This document shows positions 54,282-61,884 of a stretch of DNA of 64,000 bases, piece after piece. Source of the DNA: Nocardioides albertanoniae (GTDB taxonomy: Bacteria; Actinomycetota; Actinomycetes; Propionibacteriales; Nocardioidaceae); NCBI RefSeq assembly GCF_006716315.1, contig NZ_VFOV01000001.1, forward strand, positions 4,418,501 to 4,482,500, in the 5' to 3' direction. The position numbers were made by a program, and so were the translations under genes. Within the stretch, counting starts at the first letter, position 1; every line of letters starts with the position of its first letter. The notes beneath the pieces are model-generated. The model ran no database searches, was not told where the DNA came from, and saw nothing but the letters and a program-made list of their open reading frames with translations.

Positions 54282-55016
54282 ATGGGTAGGGGTTCACCAC
54301 TCGAGTCGGCGCGAGCTCTCAAGACGGCGCTTGGTGCCTGGAGCTTGGCCTCCTTACTGCTCTCCGTTGTCCTCGTCGGGGTCGACTATTTCGTTACGGA
54401 CAAATTCTGGAGCCTTGCGCTCTCCTCGCTAGCGTCTGCCGGGTTTTCGATCGTGGGCGCCCTTCTCATTACTGAGCTCATCCTAAAGCCGCTGTATGTT
54501 CGCGACGTTCTCCAGACCGCCAACCTTAGTTCCGAGGTTCACCACGCAGGCATCAAAGGCGTGCGTGGCTTGTCCGAGGTTGACTGGCGTCAAGCCTGCG
54601 TCGGCGAGTTGCCAATATCGGTTGCCGTTGGCAACGAACACTTGCTTAGGGGTGGCCCTTGGCCGGCCATTCTTGAGGCTAGTCGGGCAAAAAAGAGGAC
54701 GGTCAAGATACATGTGTTGGACGGACCTTCCGCTGAGCCGCTAGCACAAAGCCTCGAGAGTCAGTGGCGGTCTAATGGGTGCAAGGAGAAGGGATCTGAG
54801 ATCGTCGTAGTTCCACACGATCGAATCACACAAGGGTTGATACTCCAATGCGGAGAATGGATCGTTGCCTCGCTTGCCGATGATCCAGGTAACGACACCC
54901 CCCTTTTTATTGTATTCTCGTCTGACTCACGAGAATCTGTGGTCACCTCGCTGAAGCGTGGAATTGACCGCCTTGATGAATCGGATTCAGTGCCACTTGC
55001 CGGAGCGGGAGCATAG
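54282..55016 (+). CDS. Two-span membrane protein with a PLD-like cytosolic domain (unknown)
   Basis: This 244-residue protein has two membrane helices (about residues 18-39 and 45-66) and a cytosolic domain of about 170 residues. That domain has alternating strands and helices (RTVKIHVLDGPS, EIVVVPHDRI, LILQCGEWIVASL) that recall phospholipase D-like folds, but there is no HxK motif, so catalysis is doubtful. ATG 54282 is chosen because the conserved-looking part starts there and earlier codons are high-GC noise. The stop is 2 bp before the DUF262 ATG, so the pair is an operon. The region is visibly richer in A/T than its surroundings. Confidence 0.65.
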   Translation: MGRGSPLESARALKTALGAWSLASLLLSVVLVGVDYFVTDKFWSLALSSLASAGFSIVGALLITELILKPLYVRDVLQTANLSSEVHHAGIKGVRGLSEVDWRQACVGELPISVAVGNEHLLRGGPWPAILEASRAKKRTVKIHVLDGPSAEPLAQSLESQWRSNGCKEKGSEIVVVPHDRITQGLILQCGEWIVASLADDPGNDTPLFIVFSSDSRESVVTSLKRGIDRLDESDSVPLAGAGA

Positions 55017-55018
55017 AC

Positions 55019-56599
55019 ATGGCGAAAAGGACGATCATCGATGACCCCGACCTGCTAGAGATCCTCGAAGGCATTTCAAAGGGCGAAGTGGCTCTGCCGA
55101 ACTTCCAGCGCGATTTCGACTGGTCCGACAGCGATATTCGGGCATTACTAGCAACAGTCTTGAATGGTTGGCCCATGGGGAGTCTGTTACTCGTTGAGGG
55201 AAACCCGGAGAACCAGAACTTCTATTCGCCTCGGCGCTTTGAGTTTGCGCCAGAACTTGTCGGCGTTCCAAATATGATCGTATTAGACGGACAACAACGC
55301 CTTACTTCGCTGTATGCCGCGCTGTATGACCAGAGCGATTCGGTACATGCCGTGAGCCTTGGCCAGAAATTACAGTGGGGCGACATCGACTCAGTGGATG
55401 GCGCGCTTAGAACATTCAAGCGATCAGTATGGGATCGGCACTACGCAACTCCGAAAGAGCAGTTTGAGGGCGGGTACCTCCCTGTTAGCGCCTTGCGCTC
55501 ATCTACTCGATTCTTTGATTGGCGAGACGCTGCGGCGCCAGACGAAGCTGTCACAAAGCAGCTCACAGAGATGTATCGAGAACACCTCTCTGGCCTCTAC
55601 AGATATCGGATGCCAGCACTCTACATCGCTAAGGGCACTCACCCTGCCGCGGTCGCTAGGATCTTTGAACGGGTCAACAAGACCGGACAGCAGCTTGGCG
55701 CATTCGACTTGATGGTCGCCAAGTCATTCACGCCCGAATTCAACTTGCGAGTCAAATGGGAAGAGGCCCGCAACTTTCATCCAGAATTGGGCCGATTCTA
55801 TGGCGATGATGGTTTAGCCCCACTGCAGGTGATCACACTGCGGGCGCACGAGGACGTGAGGGCGTCCGCAGTGTTGACGCTGACACCGTCCATCATTCAT
55901 GACCTCTGGGATTCAGCGGTCGAGGCCTTAGCAAAAGCCGTTCGCTTCTCATTCCATGAACTTGGCGTCCTAAAGCAAGAATTTCTTCCATATAACAGCC
56001 TCATGGTAGTTCTGGCCGCTCATATCTGGTCACGCGAAATCGACCATGCCGAAGTACTTAAGATGAAGCGGTGGTTCTGGACGTCCTGCCTAACGTCGCG
56101 CTACGCGGTTGGATCTAACACCGTCGCACAGGCGGACTACAAACAGTTGAGCCATCAAGGCGATGCATTCGCAGGGAGTAGCATCAATCTGGATTGGACA
56201 GTCTTCCGCGACGCGACGAAGCAGTCTGCTGGCGCAATACACCGCGCCTGGCTGTGCACCCTGGGCGCGTCAGTGGAGCAGTCACGCCAGGATGCAGACG
56301 TCGTACTCCCCACGCCCCGTAGTCTGATTCCCAGAGGATCAAGCGACAAGTCCACCGTAGCGCCGCCACATCTGCTCACCCTGAGTTTTGTCTTGGCGTC
56401 TGAGCACTCCGAGGACCTTGCGCGACAGTTTCTTTCCCGCGACGAGATAGAAGCCGCGTCGGGAGACCTCGCCACGTCGCTAGACGAGTTCCTTCGGGCG
56501 CGTTTGAATAGGGCCGCCGAGTTTATCGCCTCGGAGTGTCAACTTCCGGTGAGAGTGGTTTCTGACCTGGAAGACGAACTCACCGGTCGAGGCGACTAG
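55019..56599 (+). CDS. DUF262 (GmrS/ParB-like) protein
   Basis: The 526-residue protein carries the DUF262 hallmarks: LPNFQRDFDW (26-35), VLDGQQRLTSLY (88-99) and FERVNKTGQQLG (216-227). These build the nucleotide- and nucleic-acid-binding core seen in the GmrSD type IV restriction enzyme and other phage-defence proteins. No C-terminal DUF1524 HNH nuclease motif is visible, so a partner or another nuclease may be needed. It is paired with a membrane protein 2 bp upstream. Codon use is less GC-biased than the core, a sign of recent transfer. Confidence 0.85.
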   Translation: MAKRTIIDDPDLLEILEGISKGEVALPNFQRDFDWSDSDIRALLATVLNGWPMGSLLLVEGNPENQNFYSPRRFEFAPELVGVPNMIVLDGQQRLTSLYAALYDQSDSVHAVSLGQKLQWGDIDSVDGALRTFKRSVWDRHYATPKEQFEGGYLPVSALRSSTRFFDWRDAAAPDEAVTKQLTEMYREHLSGLYRYRMPALYIAKGTHPAAVARIFERVNKTGQQLGAFDLMVAKSFTPEFNLRVKWEEARNFHPELGRFYGDDGLAPLQVITLRAHEDVRASAVLTLTPSIIHDLWDSAVEALAKAVRFSFHELGVLKQEFLPYNSLMVVLAAHIWSREIDHAEVLKMKRWFWTSCLTSRYAVGSNTVAQADYKQLSHQGDAFAGSSINLDWTVFRDATKQSAGAIHRAWLCTLGASVEQSRQDADVVLPTPRSLIPRGSSDKSTVAPPHLLTLSFVLASEHSEDLARQFLSRDEIEAASGDLATSLDEFLRARLNRAAEFIASECQLPVRVVSDLEDELTGRGD

Positions 56600-56614
56600 G
56601 TTTGGCCTAGTTCG

Positions 56615-57349
56615 ATGTCGATAGGTCAACTGCTCCCCGTAGTGGTCGGCGCCCTGATCGCGCTCGCCGGCTCCCTCATGGTTCAACTCCTCCTCGTCCC
56701 GCACGTCGAGACCCGACGGCGACATGACGAGCGTTGGGAGCAAGCCGTCCTGGACCTTGGCCATGCGCTCGTCTTCGACGAGAGCCCGTCCGGCTTGCGG
56801 CATGCGGTCAAGGCCATCTACGAAGCCGTGCACCCACCGGGGGGTGCGACTCTGAGCCGTGAGCAGATCGCAGCGCGACTCACGACCGAACAGATCAGCG
56901 ATCTAAAGGAGGCCATCCAGGCTTTCGTCGAGTCTCTGACGCGTTCCCGGTGGCTTGCCGATCGAGTCATATTTCGCCCATCAGCTGAACGGCGCATGCA
57001 GCAGGCGCGCCTTTATCTTTTCAAACACTTCGAGCATTCCTATCTGCTCCTCGGCATTGCCCAGCACGCTCTCGCAGAGAGAATCGACGCGAGATTGCAG
57101 ATTTCACTCCCCGACTACGCCGAGGGCACCGGTTCCCTGCAGGACATCCTTGCCCCAGGGCGCTCGTACTCGGTGAACGAGGTGAACGAGGCCTACGCAT
57201 CGCTGGTCGAGAACCGCGCACGCCTTGTCACAGCACTCGAGGACATGATCAACACAGAACCTCCACGCAGAGTTGGCCCCATCCGCAAGATTTCGCACCG
57301 TGCGTCCAGGTCCCTCCGCACGAGGCGCCAAGAACCGGGCAGCACCTAG
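56615..57349 (+). CDS. Membrane-anchored hypothetical protein
   Basis: This 244-residue protein has one N-terminal span (residues 5-28, PVVVGALIALAGSLMVQLLL) followed by ETRRRHDERWEQAVLDLGHAL and a long helical body. Proteins of this plan are common in actinobacterial accessory regions; no function is known to me. It begins 15 bp after the DUF262 stop and may belong to the same transcript. Confidence 0.55.
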   Translation: MSIGQLLPVVVGALIALAGSLMVQLLLVPHVETRRRHDERWEQAVLDLGHALVFDESPSGLRHAVKAIYEAVHPPGGATLSREQIAARLTTEQISDLKEAIQAFVESLTRSRWLADRVIFRPSAERRMQQARLYLFKHFEHSYLLLGIAQHALAERIDARLQISLPDYAEGTGSLQDILAPGRSYSVNEVNEAYASLVENRARLVTALEDMINTEPPRRVGPIRKISHRASRSLRTRRQEPGST

Positions 57350-57395
57350 TCTCGCCCGTGCAGGCCGCTCGAACATGAGGTTGGGGGCCGGACTA

Positions 57396-57866
57396 CTACT
57401 GCGGTTCGTCGACCAGTAGGTCGCGGGCGTTAGCATCTATCTTCCCTTGGAATCGTCCGTGCCCACAGAGCGCGTAAGGGATGCACGCCGTCGGGTCAAC
57501 GTCCTGGGCCGTGGCCGCCTTCCGAACATCGTCCGGGCTAACCGGGTAGATCACCGTCTCGCCTGGTTCCAGGCGCTTAGGCAGGCGGTCGATGCGGACG
57601 GCAGGCTCCGTAAGAATCATCACGCCGCCCTTCGGGATCTCAAAGCCCAGAGCAGTCACGGTTGTTGCGGTCCGTCCTTTGTTGGTGGCCTCGATTGCGA
57701 CAAACCATTGATCGCTGGTCAGGAAGTCCGCAAACACGAATGAGGTCGCCTTGACTTGCAAGCGCGCACCGGTATGCCTCCACGAGTAGACATTCCAAAA
57801 CACATTGCCCACCGCCACCAGGGCCGCGAAACTGCCGATGATCAGGCTGAGAGTTGTCTTGTCCAC
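57396..57866 (-). CDS. Membrane-anchored hypothetical protein with beta-sandwich domain
   Basis: This 156-residue protein starts at GTG (57866) with GGGG upstream. A span (6-24, LSLIIGSFAALVAVGNVFW) is followed by a beta-rich domain (FVAIEATNKGRTATTVTALGFEIPKGG) like small Ig-type folds found in phage-region proteins. No function is assigned. It is convergent with the previous gene. Confidence 0.55.
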   Translation of the reverse strand: MDKTTLSLIIGSFAALVAVGNVFWNVYSWRHTGARLQVKATSFVFADFLTSDQWFVAIEATNKGRTATTVTALGFEIPKGGVMILTEPAVRIDRLPKRLEPGETVIYPVSPDDVRKAATAQDVDPTACIPYALCGHGRFQGKIDANARDLLVDEPQ

Positions 57867-57954
57867 GCCCCAAGCCTCGCACTAGCCCTCGAGCAACTCC
57901 CACCAAACCGAAAAGCCGTACCACAATTGCCCGGCTTGCTGACAGCATCGCAGA

Positions 57955-58800
57955 GTGACCGATGACAGCCTTGGCCCGGATCCGGAGACAGCCCGCCGTC
58001 TCGAGGAGTTGGCCCTTAAGCGATGGCCCGAGGTTGTCGCTGGTATCGATGCCGCGGTGGCGCGCTTTGAGGACCAGGCGCTCACCGCGCGATTCGGTAC
58101 GCCGCTGGCAGCCGATGACCGCAAGGCCAACCCGTTCCACACCAGCCATGTGATCCAGATGCTGCTCAGCGCCGGCATTGACAACCTCAACGGCATTCGA
58201 CATCTCATCTGGGGACGCCCGCCTGAGAGCTCCGACCGGCCGGTACTCCATCAGGCGACGCACTTCGTGCTTGCACGAGCGGCGATCGAAGACTTCGCGA
58301 CTGCGCTCTGGATCCTCGGCCCTTCATCGAGACCCGTCAGGGTCGAACGGACACTGCGGTGGCACGTACAGAACATCCAAGACCGGAGCCGGGCCATCGA
58401 GGTGCTGGGTGTCACGCAGCATTCCGGGGAGGACAGACTGAAGCGACTGGAGGAGATCGCCGAGCGGTCGCTTGGTGCCGTTCCTCCAAAATTTCGCGGC
58501 CGCGGCTTCACCGCCACAGAGGTGGTGAAGTATGCCGACGCGACCAACCCTGAAGGAGGCAACCAAGAACTCTCGACAGAGTTCCTTTGGCGTCTTTGTT
58601 CTGGATTCACCCACGGCCGGTTCTGGTCCAGTCTCTTGTTCCTAGAGCAAGAACACCTCGCGACTGACGACCCTGACGTGATCTCAGTCCGGATGACCAG
58701 TGACCTCACACGCGCGTTGTGGCCGACCAAGGAAGCCATGCACCTGTTGGAGCGACTCCTTAAATTGCACAACCAGCGGAACACCCCACACTTTCCCTGA
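57955..58800 (+). CDS. Helical hypothetical protein
   Basis: This 281-residue, mostly helical protein starts at GTG 57955. I do not recognise a family. Conserved-looking features are HFVLARAAIEDFATALWILGP and RLCSGFTHGRFW, a pattern seen in actinobacterial accessory proteins of unknown role. It is divergent from the previous gene with an 88-bp gap. Confidence 0.55.
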   Translation: MTDDSLGPDPETARRLEELALKRWPEVVAGIDAAVARFEDQALTARFGTPLAADDRKANPFHTSHVIQMLLSAGIDNLNGIRHLIWGRPPESSDRPVLHQATHFVLARAAIEDFATALWILGPSSRPVRVERTLRWHVQNIQDRSRAIEVLGVTQHSGEDRLKRLEEIAERSLGAVPPKFRGRGFTATEVVKYADATNPEGGNQELSTEFLWRLCSGFTHGRFWSSLLFLEQEHLATDDPDVISVRMTSDLTRALWPTKEAMHLLERLLKLHNQRNTPHFP

Positions 58801-58921
58801 GCTTCGCCTCGCCCTCTAGTCAACTCAGTCGGCCCGACTGTCACGATCAAGGCACTTGGGGCTGAAGAAGGCCCGCCTCGTGATCATCAGCGAGGGCGCC
58901 CATGCCCGCTTGGCGGCAGAG

Positions 58922-59155
58922 CTATGAGGACGGCGGACGGCTGTCGGCTTCTCGGATGTGCGCGGCATTGACCCACGACTGCGTAACGTGCGCTTTCAGA
59001 CCGTGGCCGGTGGAGTACGTCGACGCGTACATGACCCACCCCTCCCACTCGCCCTGGTGGCTCTTCTGCCACATCAGCAAGATGCCGGGGCTCGAGTGGT
59101 ATCCCCACGCGCCAGTCACGTCAACCCAGACGTGTATAGGTGTCGCCTCGCGCAT
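58922..59155 (-). CDS. Small Trp-rich hypothetical protein
   Basis: This 77-residue protein has IHVWVDVTGAWGYHSSPGILLMWQ and WEGWVMYAS, a Trp-rich beta pattern that resembles small proteins carried next to actinobacterial integrases and replication genes. The opposite-strand frame is longer but has no coding character. It is convergent to nothing and sits between the helical protein and the integrase. Confidence 0.55.
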   Translation of the reverse strand: MREATPIHVWVDVTGAWGYHSSPGILLMWQKSHQGEWEGWVMYASTYSTGHGLKAHVTQSWVNAAHIREADSRPPSS

Positions 59156-59184
59156 GACACCATGTTAGAACGCTTGTTCGATCA

Positions 59185-60051
59185 ATGCCCCGTTCCCTCG
59201 CAGCCCTTCAGATCGGCAGCGTCACCGAACGCGAGGTCTCGCGCGCACTGGTGTCACTGCTCCGCAGCGGGCTCGCCGAGAAGTCAGTCAAGCGATACCG
59301 CGCCTCCCTGTCGTCCTTCTTCGCCTGGGCAGTGCGCGAGCGCATGGTCCAGCACAACCCTGTAACCCCAACCAGGGTGCCCAAGGCGAGCGAGGTCGAG
59401 ACGGAAATGCAGCCGTTCAGCGAGACCGAGTTGGAAACTCTCGTCGCAGACGCCGCCCAGCTCGCCTCCCGCGATTCGGTGAGCCTGATCCGCGCCACGG
59501 ACAGGGCCCGCGACCTGGCCCGGCTCGCGGACATTCTGTTGGTCGCGGGTTGGACCGGGCTTCGGTGGTCTGAACTGCGCGAAGTGAGAGTTAGCGACAT
59601 CGCGCTGCAGCCGATTCCGGGCATCTACGTGCGGCGCGCCGCCCCTGAAGGAGGCGAGGCCAAACGAACCAAGTCGGGCAAGTCGAGGTTCGTCCCGCTC
59701 GCCGATCGGGTACTCCCAACCGTCATGGGGCTCATGGCCGGGCGCACTAGCCGAGACCTGGTCTTCGTAACCGCCACTGGGCATCGACTGCACGCGAGCG
59801 CCGTCAAGCGTGCCGTCGATTGGGAACTCATCTCGCATGGCCGGCGGATCCACGATCTGCGGCACACCGCTGCCTGTCTTTGGCTCGCAAAGGGTGTCCC
59901 CGCAACGACGGTGCAGGCATGGATGGGGCATGCGTCGATCGCCACGACGAACATCTACTTGCACCACCTCGGAACCGTCGCCGACGAGGCTGGATTGGCC
60001 CGCCTGAACGGCGCGGGGGGAATCCGGGGGGAATCTTCGCCGGAACGGTAA
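59185..60051 (+). CDS. Tyrosine integrase, probably 5'-truncated
   Basis: The 288-residue frame has the catalytic domain of a tyrosine recombinase: first Arg in TGLRWSELR, Lys in TKSGKSR, HDLRHTAA, WMGHASIATTNIYLHH with the Tyr nucleophile. The core-binding domain starts abruptly at SLAALQIGSVTEREVSRALVSLLRSGL. Related actinobacterial integrases have another hundred or so N-terminal residues (arm-binding part), which I cannot find upstream. The gene ends about 65 bp from a tRNA-Ala fragment, the usual place for an integrase. Confidence 0.8.
   Translation: MPRSLAALQIGSVTEREVSRALVSLLRSGLAEKSVKRYRASLSSFFAWAVRERMVQHNPVTPTRVPKASEVETEMQPFSETELETLVADAAQLASRDSVSLIRATDRARDLARLADILLVAGWTGLRWSELREVRVSDIALQPIPGIYVRRAAPEGGEAKRTKSGKSRFVPLADRVLPTVMGLMAGRTSRDLVFVTATGHRLHASAVKRAVDWELISHGRRIHDLRHTAACLWLAKGVPATTVQAWMGHASIATTNIYLHHLGTVADEAGLARLNGAGGIRGESSPER
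60014..60033. repeat. 20-bp direct repeat, right copy
   Basis: Identical to 52481-52500 (two G6 runs around AATCC). Here it lies inside the end of the integrase gene, about 100 bp from the right tRNA fragment. Confidence 0.6.
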
Positions 60052-60063
60052 GACTAAACACAA

Positions 60064-60150
60064 AGAACCCCGTCTGATCACTTGCGTTTCCGCAGATCAG
60101 ACGGGGTTCTGGCTTGTGGAGCTGAGGGGATTCGAACCCCTGGCCTTCTC
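60064..60150 (-). other. Right tRNA-Ala 3' fragment plus terminator (candidate attachment site)
   Basis: A 35-base tRNA 3' piece on the minus strand (60150-60116) is identical to 52400-52366 but has lost the CCA end. A perfect 16-bp terminator stem (60064-60079 with 60095-60110) follows. It marks the right end of the integrated segment or an old insertion of the same type. No intact tRNA is attached. Confidence 0.78.
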
Positions 60151-60188
60151 TTGGTGCCTGGCGCCCTTCGCCGGGTGCCGCATCTCTC

Positions 60189-60219
60189 GTGGTTTCTCGA
60201 CCAGTTTCTGAGAAACCAC
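60189..60219. repeat. 10-bp inverted repeat
   Basis: GTGGTTTCTC and GAGAAACCAC flank an 11-base spacer, 39 bp from the tRNA fragment. It could be a recombinase core or a terminator for the abiE genes; a further 8-bp hairpin CGTCATCG-TTTT-CGATGACG is at 60241-60260. Confidence 0.45.
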
Positions 60220-60334
60220 CGTTTGACCTGGGCGAACATCCGTCATCGTTTTCGATGACGAGGTCGACATTACCTCATCTCCTCGCCCGATCTCGGGGTC
60301 TCTCGACAGGGTTTTCGCGGAGTATTCGCGGAGT

Positions 60335-61240
60335 TCAGGACCACGTCCGGGCCTCCGCCCGCCACTGCGCAGCGCCGGGGGTGCCGGCACTCAGCACCGG
60401 GTCGGCGAACCGGACCGCCGTCTCCACGACTTCCTCGAATGTCGCGGGGAGATGCTCGCCATCGGCGCCGAGCCCGCGTCGATACGCGACGTACGCTGAG
60501 GCCCGGACCTTCACGAGGTCACCGATCGCCTCAGACAGCGATCTGACGACGACCCCTCGAAAGTTCATGGTGGCCGCCACTGCCGCGCTCACCTCGGCAC
60601 CGTCGAGGTCATGGGTCGTGACCAGGGTGTAGATGTCGGCCCAGTCCCGCACTCTTGTGCTCGCCGGCCCGAGGTCGATCGCGGTCGAGATCTTCTCCGC
60701 CAGCACGGTCGCGATCGGATACCCCAATATCCGCACCGGCGGTGCGCCGGGTCGCAGCGCAGGCAGCTCGACGACTGATGGCTCCGGTGTCACTGGATCT
60801 CCGAAGTTGATGTCCAGCTTGAGCTTCAGCTGCGCCGTGCCCAGCGTCGCGTCCATGGTCACGCGGACACCGGAGTAGAGCGCGTCGTCTCGGATCATCG
60901 CCGTCTTGACGGTCTCGGTCAGGTAAACCACTCCGTCGTCCGGGTCGGCCAGACCTGCGATCTCGACCACCCGGGCCGCGACGGCGCTCTCGTCGGCCGG
61001 CATGTTCCGAGCCAAAGCGTCCGCATCGGTGGTCGGGCGCCGACTCCCGAAGCTCGCCAGGAGCATCCCGCCCTTGAGGACGAAGTCACCGGCGTATGGC
61101 GATGCGCTCATCCGGGCCAGCCATCGCTCCACGACGTACATCGTCAACAGGTCCTGGGTACGCCTGCGCTCCCGCCGAGCTCGGTTCTGCAGATCCAAGT
61201 AGGCGCGCCCGGCCGCCGACTCTCGCGTCGGCCGACTCAT
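60335..61240 (-). CDS. abiEii: AbiEii-type nucleotidyltransferase toxin
   Basis: This 301-residue toxin of the type IV AbiE system has the motifs of the family: KGGMLLASFGSRRPTTDAD (56-74), LKLDINFGDPVTP, and EKISTAIDLG...RVRDWADIYTL. AbiEii toxins transfer nucleotides (in mycobacteria to tRNA acceptor ends) and stop growth, giving abortive infection. The ATG overlaps the antitoxin stop by four bases. The protein looks intact. Confidence 0.9.
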   Translation of the reverse strand: MSRPTRESAAGRAYLDLQNRARRERRRTQDLLTMYVVERWLARMSASPYAGDFVLKGGMLLASFGSRRPTTDADALARNMPADESAVAARVVEIAGLADPDDGVVYLTETVKTAMIRDDALYSGVRVTMDATLGTAQLKLKLDINFGDPVTPEPSVVELPALRPGAPPVRILGYPIATVLAEKISTAIDLGPASTRVRDWADIYTLVTTHDLDGAEVSAAVAATMNFRGVVVRSLSEAIGDLVKVRASAYVAYRRGLGADGEHLPATFEEVVETAVRFADPVLSAGTPGAAQWRAEARTWS

Positions 61241-61824
61241 CGTGCCCCCGCGATGTCGAGTGCCAACCGCACCGGCCCGACGACCCCGAGGGCGTTGGCG
61301 TACTCCAGCACCCGCCCCGGCTTCGCTCCTGGCGATTCCAAGTACCTGTTGAGCACCGTGTGCGCCACCGGCTCGCCGAGTCGGTGCCGCAGGCGCATCA
61401 GGTCCACCACTGTCCGAGCGGGATCGTAGATTCGCGTGAACTCGTCCGGCGCGACCTCCAATTGCGAGAGTCCGAGCTCGAAGGTCTCAGCATCGAACCG
61501 AAACACCGTCGTCGGCGGGAAGGTGATGCGGGCCAGGTTTCGCCCGGACGCGATCGCGATCTGGACCGCAGGTTCCATCTCGTCACTGAGACCGTGGGCC
61601 ACCGCAGCGCTCACGCAGCACACGATCGCGTGCGGAGCCCTCATGCCGACGGCCAACAGGTCAGGGAACGAGGGCTCCGGCGCTGCCGCGTTACGAAACA
61701 CACCTCGCGAGAGCTCGATGACATCGCCATCGTCCCGCCATCGATACAGGTCCCGCGGATGCGCCCCTGCTCGCAGGGCCGCTCGTGTCGTGAACGTCAC
61801 TGGAAGTGACTCCAATCCCACCAT
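61237..61824 (-). CDS. abiEi: AbiEi-type antitoxin
   Basis: This 195-residue antitoxin (from ATG 61824) has an N-terminal winged helix, FTTRAALRAGAHPRDLYRW and VIELSRGVFRN, and a C-terminal domain with TFPPTTVFRF and DPARTVVDLMRLRHRLG. AbiEi blocks the toxin without contact in the type IV scheme and represses its own promoter by binding paired inverted repeats; a matching repeat lies on its start. A start at 61881 would include the repeat in the protein. It is coupled to abiEii. Confidence 0.88.
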   Translation of the reverse strand: MVGLESLPVTFTTRAALRAGAHPRDLYRWRDDGDVIELSRGVFRNAAAPEPSFPDLLAVGMRAPHAIVCCVSAAVAHGLSDEMEPAVQIAIASGRNLARITFPPTTVFRFDAETFELGLSQLEVAPDEFTRIYDPARTVVDLMRLRHRLGEPVAHTVLNRYLESPGAKPGRVLEYANALGVVGPVRLALDIAGAR

Positions 61825-61875
61825 GGATAAAAACCATACACTCTCGCAGGGAGAGTGAGTGGTTTTTATCCATGG
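61821..61875. promoter_or_regulatory. 55-bp inverted-repeat operator at the abiE start
   Basis: Two 25-bp arms (61821-61845 and 61851-61875) pair at 23 of 25 positions around GCAGG. The left arm contains the abiEi ATG. TATGGT 8 bases before that ATG could be the -10 of a leaderless transcript. AbiEi of Streptococcus binds two inverted repeats of about 23 bp in its promoter, so this is very probably the operator. Confidence 0.75.
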
Positions 61876-61884
61876 TTGCATGGC

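Noticed and set aside
58902..59168. 88-codon plus-strand frame with several Cys
   Set aside because: It lies opposite the small Trp-rich protein, which has the better amino-acid pattern and start.
60097..60390. 97-codon frame on the minus strand
   Set aside because: It reads through the tRNA fragment and two hairpins and has no coding character.
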